Shown: positions 23,206-31,842 of the stretch, one piece after another
Layout of the letters: each line of letters opens with the position of its first letter
Position numbering within the stretch: position 1 is the first letter of the stretch
Source of the DNA: Chitinophaga arvensicola
Lineage (GTDB): Bacteria; Bacteroidota; Bacteroidia; Chitinophagales; Chitinophagaceae
Length of the DNA: 64,000 nt
Reading direction: 5' to 3'
NCBI RefSeq assembly: GCF_900110835.1
Contig: NZ_FOJG01000002.1
Coordinates: forward strand, 3,674,698 to 3,738,697
Made by a program: the position numbers and the translations under genes
The notes under the pieces: model-generated
The model's database searches: none
Seen by the model: only the letters and a program-made list of their open reading frames with translations
Told to the model about the DNA's origin: nothing

Positions 23206-25743
23206 ATGCAGGTACACATGGCTCCCATAAATTTTGGAAAACTGCTGCAGCTCCTGCTGCTGACAGTCCTCATTGTCTTCAGCGGAGAGGCTGCAGCACA
23301 GCGTAATAAAAGTAAAAAGCCCACTGACACGCTTCACCTGGTAGCAGTAGACAGTGCCACCATCCGGAAAAATATCCAGGCACTGGCCAAAGATACCAGC
23401 AAGGTAAAAAAATCGGATACTTCCGTTGCTATACTGATTAACCGCATTGAGAATTACACCCTGATGCTGAATGACCTGATGAGTTCACTCCGGCGTGGAT
23501 TTGATACTGCCAATATCAGCGCAGGGCTTCCGTTGACAGATACCTCCCTCGCCCTTATCAAATACAATATTGCCAGCTTGGGCCGTACTCCCAACATCAA
23601 CGACATCTATACAAATAAAGTGATGCTGGAACAACTGCAGCGCAGGCTGAGTTCCTGGCAATCCAACCTCTTCTCCTACTCTGCTAAACTGATCAGTATC
23701 AACGACACCATTCACGCTATCCGCAATGATTCTGCCATGCGGAATGTGCCTTCGGAAGATGAACTGTATGGTTTTTACCTGGGTCAGGTCACTAACCTCG
23801 TACTTAAATTCCGGGCAGTAGACAGTGTGAATAAAGTGAATCTTGTGAAAATAGGCTTGTTACAGAACAAGGTAGCCAACCGTTATATAGAAGCCTCCAA
23901 TCTCTTTGAGGACATGGACTACCGGGTAGAACAGTTTGGTGCGAATATGTTTGCACGCGACTACCGCTATCTATGGAAACCACACCGTGATAGTATCAAT
24001 CCCCTTGATTTTTTCCCCGTACTAAAAGACTCTCTTCATAAAAGCACCAAAGTACTGGTCATATTTTTCTCTATACAATGGCCCGTGTTCTTCGTTTGGC
24101 TGCTACTGGCGGTGTTATTTTCCTGGTGGGTATATAACAATATCAGGCGGATCCGGCAAAACCATACAGAACAGGAAGGAGAAACCATCCTCCAACATGC
24201 CCGCTACCTGTACCGATACCCGGTAGCATGTACTATTGTGCTCATAGCCACCTTATCTTCCGTACTCTCGGTACGATATCCCATTCTTTTTACAGAAATA
24301 ACCTGGGGATTGAACGCAGCTGCATTGACCTTCATCTTCAGCACACATCTCCCTAAAACACTTTTTAAAAGCTGGTTATTCCTGACAGGACTACTATTTA
24401 TTTACAGCCTCAATAACCTGCTGATAGAAATCACTTATGCAGAACAATGGGGATTGTTAATCGGCGCTGTATTATCGTTCCTGTTGGGCTACCGGTTGCT
24501 AAAAGAATCGTCGCTGACAACCTTTGCGCAACCCAAATTTACACGCCCCGTACTGATGCTCTTCATGCTCACCAGTGCCTTCTCTCTGATCATGGTAATC
24601 CTGGCAAGGGTAGGTACCGCTAAAGTAATGGGCTCCAGCGCCATAGTAGGCACTGTTATGGCACTGAGCCTTTTTGTACTGGTGAAAATACTGATGGAAG
24701 CCGTATACCTGCAGGTGGAAGCCAATAAAGATTCCAGCACCTTTATTTCCTTCATGGACTACCAGGATGTACAAAGAAAACTCAGGACCTTTCTTTCTAT
24801 TCTCGGATTTATTGGCTGGCTCATTATCCTTGCCCGGAATATTTATTTGTATGATGCCATTTATGATGTGATCCTCGACTTCCTGTCATCCCGCCACACC
24901 CTGGGTAACTCAGACTTTACCTTCAGCAGCGTTATCATTTTCATCGTAGTGATCTGGGTGGCCACCGTTGCCTCCCAACTGATCGCCTATATGTTCGGTA
25001 ATACCGGCCAAAGCGCCAATCCCAATAAAAAAACCAAATTCGGCTCTGCGCTCCTGTTGCTAAGACTCGCCGTACTGGCCGGTGGCGTGCTACTGGCTTT
25101 CGCCGCCTCCGGTATTCCCATGGATAAATTAACTATCGTTATAGGCGCCCTTGGCGTAGGCATCGGCTTCGGCCTGCAGAATGTTGTCAATAACCTGGTA
25201 TCCGGGATCATCCTTGCATTCGAAAAACCACTTGAAGTAGGAGATGTCATTGAATTAGGCTCCCGCTCAGGCGTAGTCAAAGAAATAGGCATCCGCTCCA
25301 GTAAAATCAGCGCCTACGACGGATCAGAAGTGATTGTACCCAATGGCGACCTGATCTCCCAGCAACTCGTCAACTGGACCAGGACCAACCGCTACAAAAG
25401 AGTAAGCTTTACTTTAGGCGTAGCCTATGGCAGCGATATTCAACAAGTCACCGATATTATCAAAGCAGCTTTCAAAGACCGCAAAGATATCCTGACCATT
25501 CCGGCGCCTTTCATCCAGGTAGCCGAATTTGCGGATAACTCCGTGAATTTCAAAGTCTACTTTTGGGTGGCTGACCTGGATAATGCAGGTGGACTACTCA
25601 GTGACGTGCTCACCTATATTTACTCAGCATTTAATAAAGCCGGGATCGAATTACCTTATCCACAGCGGGATTTACACCTCCGTTCGGTAGACGAAAGCGT
25701 GCTGAAAAAGTGGGATAAACCGGCTGCTGATGACGTTGTTTAA
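23206..25743 (+). CDS. MscS-family mechanosensitive channel, large form
   Basis: The 845-residue protein begins with a signal-like segment (LLQLLLLTVLIVFSGEAAAQ) and a periplasmic region of about 250 residues predicted to be helical. It is followed by about ten membrane segments. The C-terminal MscS core is unmistakable: MDKLTIVIGALGVGIGFGLQ with NVVNNLVSGIILAFEKP, then the beta domain VGDVIELGSRSGVVKEIGIRS and VIVPNGDLISQQLVNWT. It opens on membrane tension to release solutes during osmotic downshock. The size and extra domains resemble MscK/MscM types. Two in-frame ATGs, four codons apart, are possible starts. Confidence 0.93.
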   Translation: MQVHMAPINFGKLLQLLLLTVLIVFSGEAAAQRNKSKKPTDTLHLVAVDSATIRKNIQALAKDTSKVKKSDTSVAILINRIENYTLMLNDLMSSLRRGFDTANISAGLPLTDTSLALIKYNIASLGRTPNINDIYTNKVMLEQLQRRLSSWQSNLFSYSAKLISINDTIHAIRNDSAMRNVPSEDELYGFYLGQVTNLVLKFRAVDSVNKVNLVKIGLLQNKVANRYIEASNLFEDMDYRVEQFGANMFARDYRYLWKPHRDSINPLDFFPVLKDSLHKSTKVLVIFFSIQWPVFFVWLLLAVLFSWWVYNNIRRIRQNHTEQEGETILQHARYLYRYPVACTIVLIATLSSVLSVRYPILFTEITWGLNAAALTFIFSTHLPKTLFKSWLFLTGLLFIYSLNNLLIEITYAEQWGLLIGAVLSFLLGYRLLKESSLTTFAQPKFTRPVLMLFMLTSAFSLIMVILARVGTAKVMGSSAIVGTVMALSLFVLVKILMEAVYLQVEANKDSSTFISFMDYQDVQRKLRTFLSILGFIGWLIILARNIYLYDAIYDVILDFLSSRHTLGNSDFTFSSVIIFIVVIWVATVASQLIAYMFGNTGQSANPNKKTKFGSALLLLRLAVLAGGVLLAFAASGIPMDKLTIVIGALGVGIGFGLQNVVNNLVSGIILAFEKPLEVGDVIELGSRSGVVKEIGIRSSKISAYDGSEVIVPNGDLISQQLVNWTRTNRYKRVSFTLGVAYGSDIQQVTDIIKAAFKDRKDILTIPAPFIQVAEFADNSVNFKVYFWVADLDNAGGLLSDVLTYIYSAFNKAGIELPYPQRDLHLRSVDESVLKKWDKPAADDVV

Positions 25744-25772
25744 AAAAATTTATAAAAAAACGCCGTATACAT

Positions 25773-25804
25773 TTTGAATTTTCATTTTTAAGCCGTTATC
25801 TTTG
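25773..25804 (+). promoter_or_regulatory. Promoter of the CAT-anticodon tRNA
   Basis: TTTG (25773-25776), a 20-nt spacer, then TATCTTTG (25797-25804), fitting the Bacteroidetes TTTG/TAnnTTTG consensus, 63 nt upstream of the tRNA. Confidence 0.75.
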
Positions 25805-25867
25805 CACTCCCGTTTTGGAGCAGCAGTCGCTACGGATAGTAGTTACAGCGAACAAAAAGGAGAATAA

Positions 25868-25941
25868 GGCGAGGTAGCTCAGGTGGTTAGAGCGTTGGAT
25901 TCATAACCCAAAGGTCTCGGGTTCAACTCCCGATCTCGCTA
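25868..25941 (+). tRNA. tRNA with CAT anticodon (Met type)
   Basis: The cloverleaf is complete: acceptor GGCGAGG against TCTCGCT with two G-U pairs, D-arm GCTC...GAGC, anticodon loop TTCATAA with CAT at 25902-25904, and T-arm CTCGGGTTCAACTCCCGA. The discriminator is A and CCA is not encoded. The anticodon fits elongator tRNA-Met. tRNA-Ile2, whose C34 is modified to lysidine, also has CAT and is not excluded. The first acceptor pair is G-U. Confidence 0.93.
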
Positions 25942-25951
25942 CAGGAAAATT

Positions 25952-25985
25952 AAAAGGCTTTCAGCAATGCTGGAAGCCTTTTTTA
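25952..25985 (+). terminator. tRNA terminator
   Basis: A long stem (AAAAGGCTTTCAGC paired with GCTGGAAGCCTTTT, tiny loop, one G-T pair) ending in a T run, 10 nt after the tRNA. Confidence 0.88.
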
Positions 25986-26157
25986 ATAGTTATATATCAG
26001 TTGCTTTTTTGCTGTGCTCTCTTCACACTATTTATCATAGACATTTTCAAAATCAGCTTGATCCCATAGATGCCCTTTATCCAGATTGAAACTCCCTGTT
26101 TATCATTTTGCAATAATTCACTACTCTTTTATTAATTTCAATACAATACATGCAATT

Positions 26158-26631
26158 ATGAATAATCTTAAAAGAATAGCTTTACTGACAGGGATTGGAA
26201 TCTTTTTCTGTGTAAATGGATTTGGTCAGCGATTAGCTGATGCTAACTGGCTACTAGGAAGATGGGAGCAAAAAACACCTAAGAGAACTATTTATGAAAC
26301 CTGGATAAGCAATAGTGATTCCAGCTATTCCGGAAAAAGTTATCTGTTAAAAGAAAAGGATACCATTGTTTTGGAGACTGTCAGTCTACTGCAAAAAGAA
26401 GGCATTTTGTTTTATATCCCAACAGTAACAAATCAGAACAGTGGTATGCCGGTATCTTTCAAACTGACATTTGTTTCGGGCAATAAATTGGTTTTTGAGA
26501 ATCCTGCACATGATTTTCCACAGAAAATAACTTACGCACTTATCTCATCAGATTCTTTATTGGCTGAGATATCCGGAACATCGAATAATAAAGAACAGAT
26601 CCGACAGTTCCCGATGAAAAGAATTCTTTAG
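26158..26631 (+). CDS. Exported DUF6265-like protein
   Basis: The 157-residue protein starts at ATG 26158, which gives a signal peptide (IALLTGIGIFFCVNGFGQ). An ORF open 24 codons further upstream lacks such a start and is not used. The mature part begins DANWLLGRWEQKTPKRTIYETW and later has VFENPAHDFPQKITY, the two landmarks of the lipocalin-like DUF6265 family seen in many Bacteroidetes. A small beta-barrel that binds a hydrophobic ligand is likely by fold. The exact role is unknown. It stands alone and is followed by a long perfect hairpin. Confidence 0.8.
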   Translation: MNNLKRIALLTGIGIFFCVNGFGQRLADANWLLGRWEQKTPKRTIYETWISNSDSSYSGKSYLLKEKDTIVLETVSLLQKEGILFYIPTVTNQNSGMPVSFKLTFVSGNKLVFENPAHDFPQKITYALISSDSLLAEISGTSNNKEQIRQFPMKRIL

Positions 26632-26704
26632 ACTGAAATATCAGGTAAGTAATTAATCGCTTTTAAAGTTTGTAATAATAAAACAATTCTCTTCTTCCCG
26701 CTGC

Positions 26705-26758
26705 GAAAAATTAGAAAATCCCATAGAACATAAGTTCTATGGGATTTTCTAATTTTTC
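26705..26758. terminator. 25-bp perfect inverted repeat, likely terminator
   Basis: Arms 26705-26729 and 26734-26758 are fully complementary (core TTAGAAAATCCCATAGAAC), with a 4-nt loop ATAA. The outer part is A/T-rich, so transcription from either side would yield a hairpin ending in TTTTT. It lies 73 nt downstream of the DUF6265 gene. Confidence 0.75.
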
Positions 26759-27183
26759 ACCTCTCTGATTTGCTACATCTGGCAATATTCAGGAGGTCAA
26801 CAAGCCGGTCACAGTGCATTTTTAGAACCTAAGAATCCATTTTATTCTGGCTGGCTAAATTCAGAACCAATAAAGCTTGTGAAAGAGAATATGTAAGACG
26901 GCAACGCATCAAATGATAAATAATTCCCCTTGACTTGATAAGAAGCAATATCACTTTCGCAGTTACTTAATAACGATAAATTTGCAGCAAATCGACGAGC
27001 TTTTGAGATATGTTTTTCTTTAACACATCGAAAACGCCAATGGAAACCCTTTGTAATAAAAATCATGAATATTCCACTCCCCGATCCTGCTACGAAGATT
27101 AAAAAGAGCTGCTGGTAATAAAAAAAGCCTTTTTTATTTTAATTTACTTTCAAAGACATCTTGCTAATCTCTCAAGCTCAACT
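26759..27183. other. AT-rich intergenic region, no convincing gene
   Basis: About 420 nt. A 74-codon minus-strand ORF (27066-26842) has no recognisable features or partner. A weak A/T hairpin occurs near 27117-27140. No other structure seen. Confidence 0.45.
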
Positions 27184-27405
27184 ATGGTAAGAATTCTGAA
27201 TGCCGTTTTCCTTCTTTTCTCATTCGCGGCAATCTTAATATCATTTGTACTCATAATTAAAGGCGCCCAGCCATGTGGTAGCGATGGATGCCTGATTCGT
27301 ATCTACCTTATATTGGGCGTGCTGATATTATCGGTCTCGGCACGCATTTTTTATGTTTCACTTCGGAATGAAATATTAAGATATAAGAAAAAAGGGAAGC
27401 AGTGA
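27184..27405 (+). CDS. Small two-helix membrane protein
   Basis: The 73-residue product has two hydrophobic segments, about residues 5-26 (AVFLLFSFAAILISFVLIIKG) is just such a run and residues 40-59 (IYLILGVLILSVSARIFYV) form the second, joined by a short loop with two cysteines (PCGSDGC). The C-terminus is basic. No family is recognised. It sits in an AT-rich accessory area with no close neighbour on the same strand, and it could be a small immunity or toxin-like membrane protein, though nothing beyond the topology supports a role. Confidence 0.55.
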   Translation: MVRILNAVFLLFSFAAILISFVLIIKGAQPCGSDGCLIRIYLILGVLILSVSARIFYVSLRNEILRYKKKGKQ

Positions 27406-27549
27406 ATGATTCAAAGCTTTAACGCCTTGAAAGGGCAGGTTTAATAATTTTCCCATTTCCAGCTACCAGAAAAAAAGGCGCTAAATTCAGAATAATTTTC
27501 ACCTGGAACCATTGAACAACCATTCCAGTATTTATAACTTCACTGCAAA

Positions 27550-28023
27550 ATGGGATATTATTTAAATGCCTTTATCGGCAGATCAAGAGACATAAGTTGT
27601 ATTTGCCAATCATACAATAAAGCAATGCCTGTGAGCCTGGGCCAGGACATTTCACTGATTCCTCTTACTAAAGATTTATTCGATCAGATAAATGAGTTGG
27701 GGGTCACCGAAAGCATCGGTGATTTTGAATATTTAACTGGCTCCATAGAATTGAATATATTAAGAGTTATAAAAGAAAAATCTCTCGCATATGTAGAAGT
27801 GACCTATTTTGGAGGAGAGGGCGGACAAACCGGAATAATTTGGAAAGATGGGAAACGAACCGTTGAATTAGCCTATGGGCAAGAGGTGATAAATATTATT
27901 TTAAGGGTCTTCGGGGTTATTGCCGAACATCCTCAAGATGAATTTGATACACTGGGCTTTGGGCGGTATCGGAATACTCAAGATTGGACTAAATCTGGTG
28001 ATCATTCTCCAACAAAGGGCTAA
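27550..28023 (+). CDS. Hypothetical protein, possibly immunity-like
   Basis: The 157-residue soluble protein starts MGYYLNAFIGRSRDISCI and has a mixed alpha/beta pattern with EVTYFGGEGGQTGIIWKDGK in the middle. The style, a small acidic cytosolic protein with a Tyr-rich start and Gly-rich strand in an AT-rich region among other orphans, is like immunity proteins of polymorphic toxin systems. That is inference from context. No specific family is recognised, and no toxin gene lies next to it. Confidence 0.6.
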   Translation: MGYYLNAFIGRSRDISCICQSYNKAMPVSLGQDISLIPLTKDLFDQINELGVTESIGDFEYLTGSIELNILRVIKEKSLAYVEVTYFGGEGGQTGIIWKDGKRTVELAYGQEVINIILRVFGVIAEHPQDEFDTLGFGRYRNTQDWTKSGDHSPTKG

Positions 28024-28094
28024 GCGTTAATAAATCAATCAATGGGCCTATTACCAGCGTACAGTAGGTGATTAACAATTAAGTTTTAATAATG

Positions 28095-28466
28095 CTAATC
28101 CTCTCTCCTATCAATTTCATTCACTACCAAAGATTTCGAAACATACATAGCTCCTATTGTTTTCCTGAAGCTATTATAATGAGCCGTTCCTTCCTCAAAT
28201 TTCAGCTGTGCTTTTTCGCACTTGCTGATAATGGAAGATATCGGTGGCAGTGCTGCCAACAATTCATCCTTCGTATATTTCTCTATCCTTTCACCCATTA
28301 TCAGCGATTTCGAAATATACATCGCTTTTATCCTGTTCCTGAGAAGGGTATGCTGAGAGGTGCCTTCTTTAAATTTTGGTTGTATTTTTTCACATTTACT
28401 GATCGTTGAAGACAACACTTCCTTTGCTGCTAATAATTCTTCTTTTGTATATTTCATAACATTCAA
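28095..28466 (-). CDS. Internally duplicated small helical protein
   Basis: The 123-residue protein consists of two copies of a 58-residue module. KYTKEELLAA at residue 5 recurs as KYTKDELLAA at residue 63. The downstream blocks ISKCEKIQPKFKEGT / ISKCEKAQLKFEEGT and IKAMYISKSLI / IGAMYVSKSLV also repeat. The module is predicted all-helical, with one conserved Cys per copy. ATG 28466 is four nt beyond the stop of the upstream gene, so the two are translationally coupled. A second ATG at codon 4 is equally possible. The family is unrecognised. Confidence 0.72.
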   Translation of the reverse strand: MNVMKYTKEELLAAKEVLSSTISKCEKIQPKFKEGTSQHTLLRNRIKAMYISKSLIMGERIEKYTKDELLAALPPISSIISKCEKAQLKFEEGTAHYNSFRKTIGAMYVSKSLVVNEIDRRED

Positions 28467-28470
28467 TACG

Positions 28471-29340
28471 CTACATGGGAAATTCCTCTTTCAATTTATT
28501 CAAAATATCGTCGAACTTTTTAAGCTGGTGGAATGGAATAGCTTGAACAGGCAATTTATTGACAGGCAACTGCATTAATGGATGTGTAAAGCGCTCAGGA
28601 TTTTTTATATCCATTTTCTCTCTAACAGATAACCAGGCAAGTATCTCGTACGTAAAAACAAATTCTTTTACAAAGCTGAATTCTAAGGATGTGTCTTCAT
28701 TAAAATTGGCCTGACTTAAATGATATTCACACATTTCGGTCACCATGTCATCCACTTCATGAAGGTTAGTGGTGTTCCATTTATCCAATACCTGTTGGTA
28801 AATTCCGAGTGTATGTGGATAGTTATAACCGGTATAATCTGCTGTTATATGGAATGCTTTATTGGCTATCTCTACAATAAACCAGGCTGCCTTTGCGGAA
28901 GACAATCCGCCTTTAAGAAATTTGTCAGACAACCCTTTATTGATAATGTTGATTACTTCATAGCTTTTATCATACCATTTTGCCCGCAGGCAATTACTGA
29001 GAAATAGCGCCATATCGGTGAACAGCAATTTAGGAGGATTAGCAGGATACTCTCTTGCAAAAATTTCCGCAATGACGCTTAGATAGTAGCCACTGGCGAA
29101 AAATGCAGCATCCGCAGAAAGCTCTTTCTCTGTCAATACCAGGTAAATGAATTTATTCCCATACCAGTTGTTCAATGTTTTCAAATCAACAATTACAGCT
29201 TTCTGCACTTTCGGTTCTTTCAGTATAATTTCAATCTGATGGTTGGGCTCTTGAAAATGAAAATTCTCTGCATTGGGATTATTGAACCAATCCTTTAATT
29301 CATTGACAACCTCCTGTTGCTTTTTTTCTGTTAGTGTCAT
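28471..29340 (-). CDS. Hypothetical helical protein, immunity-like
   Basis: The 289-residue protein has no signal peptide or membrane segment. It is mostly helical with many aromatic residues (TLNNWYGNKFIYLVL, FFASGYYLSVIAEIFAREYP, FSFVKEFVFTYEILAWLSV). The overall look, a single-domain cytosolic protein with repeated amphipathic helices, is common among immunity proteins of contact-dependent toxins. It is upstream of, and tightly coupled to, the duplicated 123-residue protein. No catalytic motif is seen. The function is unassigned. Confidence 0.68.
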   Translation of the reverse strand: MTLTEKKQQEVVNELKDWFNNPNAENFHFQEPNHQIEIILKEPKVQKAVIVDLKTLNNWYGNKFIYLVLTEKELSADAAFFASGYYLSVIAEIFAREYPANPPKLLFTDMALFLSNCLRAKWYDKSYEVINIINKGLSDKFLKGGLSSAKAAWFIVEIANKAFHITADYTGYNYPHTLGIYQQVLDKWNTTNLHEVDDMVTEMCEYHLSQANFNEDTSLEFSFVKEFVFTYEILAWLSVREKMDIKNPERFTHPLMQLPVNKLPVQAIPFHQLKKFDDILNKLKEEFPM

Positions 29341-29695
29341 ATAACAATATGTTGAAGTTACTTTCCGAAAATGAAATTAGCTCCCGTTTGTAAAGGCTAT
29401 CAGACCTCTCCCAAAAACAACCGTGCTTTTTGTCGTTGACGCCTACACTTGCTTCAATAATTATTTCAATCAATTAATCACCATTCATAAAAATATAGAC
29501 ACACCTATTACTTCTGATCGCATTTGCGATTTTAGCTATATCTGGAAATAGTTCTGTTTTTTGCTGAATAAAAAACATCCTCTTCCCATTTAAACCTACG
29601 GATAATTGCTAAAATTAACATTATACCAGTTGTTTTTAAAATAAGATCGTTTCAGTGTTGATCAATAACTCTCCGGTACCAGCCGCTGGCAACTC
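29341..29695. other. Intergenic region, no gene seen
   Basis: About 355 nt upstream of the immunity-like gene and next to a long palindrome. No ORF with support and no consensus promoter found. Confidence 0.45.
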
Positions 29696-29763
29696 ACAGC
29701 TATATCAAAATTAATATTCTGCTCCATCCGGATGGAGCAGAATATTAATTTTGATATAGCTGT
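29696..29763. repeat. 68-nt perfect palindrome (34-bp arms, no loop)
   Basis: The arms ACAGCTATATCAAAATTAAT... and ...ATTAATTTTGATATAGCTGT are complementary over all 34 positions and meet at CC|GG in ATCCGGAT. It lies 40 nt downstream of the minus-strand lipoprotein gene. No T-run follows on that strand. A terminator without a T-tract, a cruciform site or a mobile-repeat remnant are possible readings. Confidence 0.9.
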
Positions 29764-29803
29764 ATTCCTGACATCCTTCCCTGAATTGCCTTTCTGATAA
29801 TTG

Positions 29804-30247
29804 TTATTGTTTTGCCATTGTAAAGGTTAACCTGTCTCCTGGCACGATTGTATTCTCCACATAATAGATCAATGTTTTACAATCATAACTGGCAATAGTG
29901 CCATTCAGAGTACCATCACTGGTTAAGATATTGCCATTCAGCTGCCAGGTGCCATGTTCCTTCTTTTCGGGTGTACAAATTGTGCCGGCATCGTTATAAT
30001 CATAGGTTCCTTTACTATCCAGGGTTATTATATCGTCCTTTTCACAGGCGTCCATAAAAGCAAGATAATCAACAGCGGCAGCGGTTGCAGTCGACTTATA
30101 CTGTAAAGCCGTAAGTTTATAGCCGCCGGAGAGGCTGGCAACATTAATACTGCACTCAGGAGAACCGCTTTTTTCCTTTTGACAGGAGAAAAATAAGCCG
30201 CTGACAGCCAATGACATTAAAGTCTGTTTCATGGTTTTTGTTTTCAT
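29804..30247 (-). CDS. Lipocalin-like lipoprotein
   Basis: The 147-residue protein has a lipoprotein signal (MSLAVSGLFFSCQKEKSG), with Cys as the acylation site. The mature part has the pattern of the Bacteroidetes lipocalin-like families: LSGGYKLTALQYKS, DDIITLDSKGTYDYNDAG, EKKEHGTWQLNGNILTSDG and DRLTFTMAKQ. It would be anchored to the outer or inner membrane facing the periplasm or surface. ATG 30247 or the next ATG five codons on could be the start. It is monocistronic, diverging from another lipoprotein gene. Confidence 0.78.
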   Translation of the reverse strand: MKTKTMKQTLMSLAVSGLFFSCQKEKSGSPECSINVASLSGGYKLTALQYKSTATAAAVDYLAFMDACEKDDIITLDSKGTYDYNDAGTICTPEKKEHGTWQLNGNILTSDGTLNGTIASYDCKTLIYYVENTIVPGDRLTFTMAKQ

Positions 30248-30442
30248 ATAATGTATTTAAATGGATATAACTTTGTTTGATAGTAATACCTGTTCTCTCC
30301 CCGGAACGTTGGGTAAACCGGAAAGAATATTTTTTTTGCGCGTTACCCAACCTTTATATGAAAAACAAGGTATTACCGGAAACGGTCGGCTATACAGCCA
30401 CTCACAAGCCGGATAAAGAATATGCAAAACGGGCACCTTCAA

Positions 30443-31273
30443 ATGAAAAATATCATATTAACTATCAGTATTGCCAGCCTGACGGCCTGCGGCACTTCCA
30501 TCAAACTGGCTATTCCGGAAAAGTTTAAGCAACAGGCCACCATGCAACACGTGAACGGGGCGCGTGGTAATAAAATGTCGACCGGCGATTTTTCCACGTC
30601 GAAAATCAAGAGGGGTATTCATATCAGCTATCCGGTATGGAGCTGGGGAGGACGGGGATTTTTACTGGAAAACCTCCTTTTAAACCAGATTGGTATTCAG
30701 AAGAATGAAACTGTAACAAAGGAAAAAACAAAGTTCCGTTATACACTTTCTTCCGGGAAAAACAATGCAGAGGTGTACGCAGACGAAAAAGAAATTACCA
30801 AAAAACTGGAATATGAGCTGATTAACAGCAACAGCGTATTCAATAGCTTTGAGCAACTCCAGCAATATAAGTATATCTTTTCAGCGCTTATCAATATCAG
30901 CAACCAACAGCAGCGGGGACACTGGGAATTGATGATGACGAATATCTACGATAGAAATGCAGAAAATGACAAGAACCCTTTTACTTTTGTCAAACGGGGC
31001 GATAACGGATTGGCAACAAACGGACAGGATACCATCTTCATCAAACCACTGAGCATTAAACAAACGGCATTATCAAACGGCAAAACGGGAACGCTCCCAT
31101 TTAAATTGTTATCTGGCTATGAACTGAGTACCGGCGATGGGGTGATTGCAATTATAGATCTGATAGACCGGAATATCTGGTTTTACAATGAATTGGAAGC
31201 CAGCGAAAAATTAACGGTCAGTGCTATCGCCACTGCTATTTTTGCAAGAAGGGTACATGATGAGAAATGGTGA
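30443..31273 (+). CDS. Lipoprotein of unknown function
   Basis: The 276-residue product starts at ATG 30443 and carries a lipobox (ILTISIASLTACGTS). A slightly longer ORF adds seven residues without improving the signal. The mature protein has SYPVWSWGGRGFLLENLLL, a KFRYTLSSGKNNAEVYADEKEI stretch with strands, and a hydrophobic end with GVIAIIDLIDRNIWFYN. No family is recognised. It ends 35 nt before an ECF sigma-factor gene, so it may share a transcript or signal pathway with it. Confidence 0.72.
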   Translation: MKNIILTISIASLTACGTSIKLAIPEKFKQQATMQHVNGARGNKMSTGDFSTSKIKRGIHISYPVWSWGGRGFLLENLLLNQIGIQKNETVTKEKTKFRYTLSSGKNNAEVYADEKEITKKLEYELINSNSVFNSFEQLQQYKYIFSALINISNQQQRGHWELMMTNIYDRNAENDKNPFTFVKRGDNGLATNGQDTIFIKPLSIKQTALSNGKTGTLPFKLLSGYELSTGDGVIAIIDLIDRNIWFYNELEASEKLTVSAIATAIFARRVHDEKW

Positions 31274-31308
31274 GCATTGAATGTGCACAGAAATAGACGT
31301 ACTGACTG

Positions 31309-31842
31309 TTGGAACAGGATTTAAATGATATCATCCGTGATTGCCTTAAAGGCGAAAGAAAAGCGCAGGAACGCCTGTACCGGCAGCTTTACGGCTTCGC
31401 TATGGCTATTGCGATGCGCTATGCGACCGACGAACATGAAGCGGCAGATATCACAGGGCAATCCTTTGTGAAGATGTTCCGGAGCATTCACTCCTATGAT
31501 GCCGGGAAAGGCAATTTTCACGGTTGGTTAAAGAAAATCATTATCAATGAATCCTTGAACCTTATAAAGCAACGCAGTCGTTTCAGCAGCCTGGAACAGG
31601 ATACGGAAGAAGTGCCCTTTGTGAATAACAGCATCATTGAAAAAACAGATGCAGCCGCCATCTTACAATTGGTAAGGCAACTTCCAAGGGCCACTCATGC
31701 TGTGTTTGTATTATATGCCATTGATGGTTACAGCCATCGCGAAATCGCTTCACAATTAAATATCAGCGAAGGGACCAGTAAATGGCATCTAAGCGAGGCA
31801 AGAAAAATTCTTCAACAAAAAATAACCGCGATCAAATCATAG
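31309..31842 (+). CDS. ECF-type RNA polymerase sigma factor, TTG start
   Basis: The 177-residue protein has sigma region 2 (ERLYRQLYGFAMAIAMRYATD and DITGQSFVKMFRSIHSYDAG) and region 4 (LPRATHAVFVLYAIDGYSHREIASQLNISEGTSKWHLSEARKIL in overlapping pieces). It directs polymerase to a specific promoter set, probably controlled by the membrane protein encoded next. In-frame stops lie just upstream and the first in-frame ATG is at codon 32 inside region 2, so TTG 31309 is the most plausible start. It overlaps the following gene by 61 nt. Confidence 0.88.
   Translation: MEQDLNDIIRDCLKGERKAQERLYRQLYGFAMAIAMRYATDEHEAADITGQSFVKMFRSIHSYDAGKGNFHGWLKKIIINESLNLIKQRSRFSSLEQDTEEVPFVNNSIIEKTDAAAILQLVRQLPRATHAVFVLYAIDGYSHREIASQLNISEGTSKWHLSEARKILQQKITAIKS

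Noticed and set aside
26842..27066. 74-codon minus-strand ORF
   Set aside because: No signal, domain, promoter or neighbour supports it, and the region is AT-rich and otherwise empty. A decayed gene cannot be excluded.
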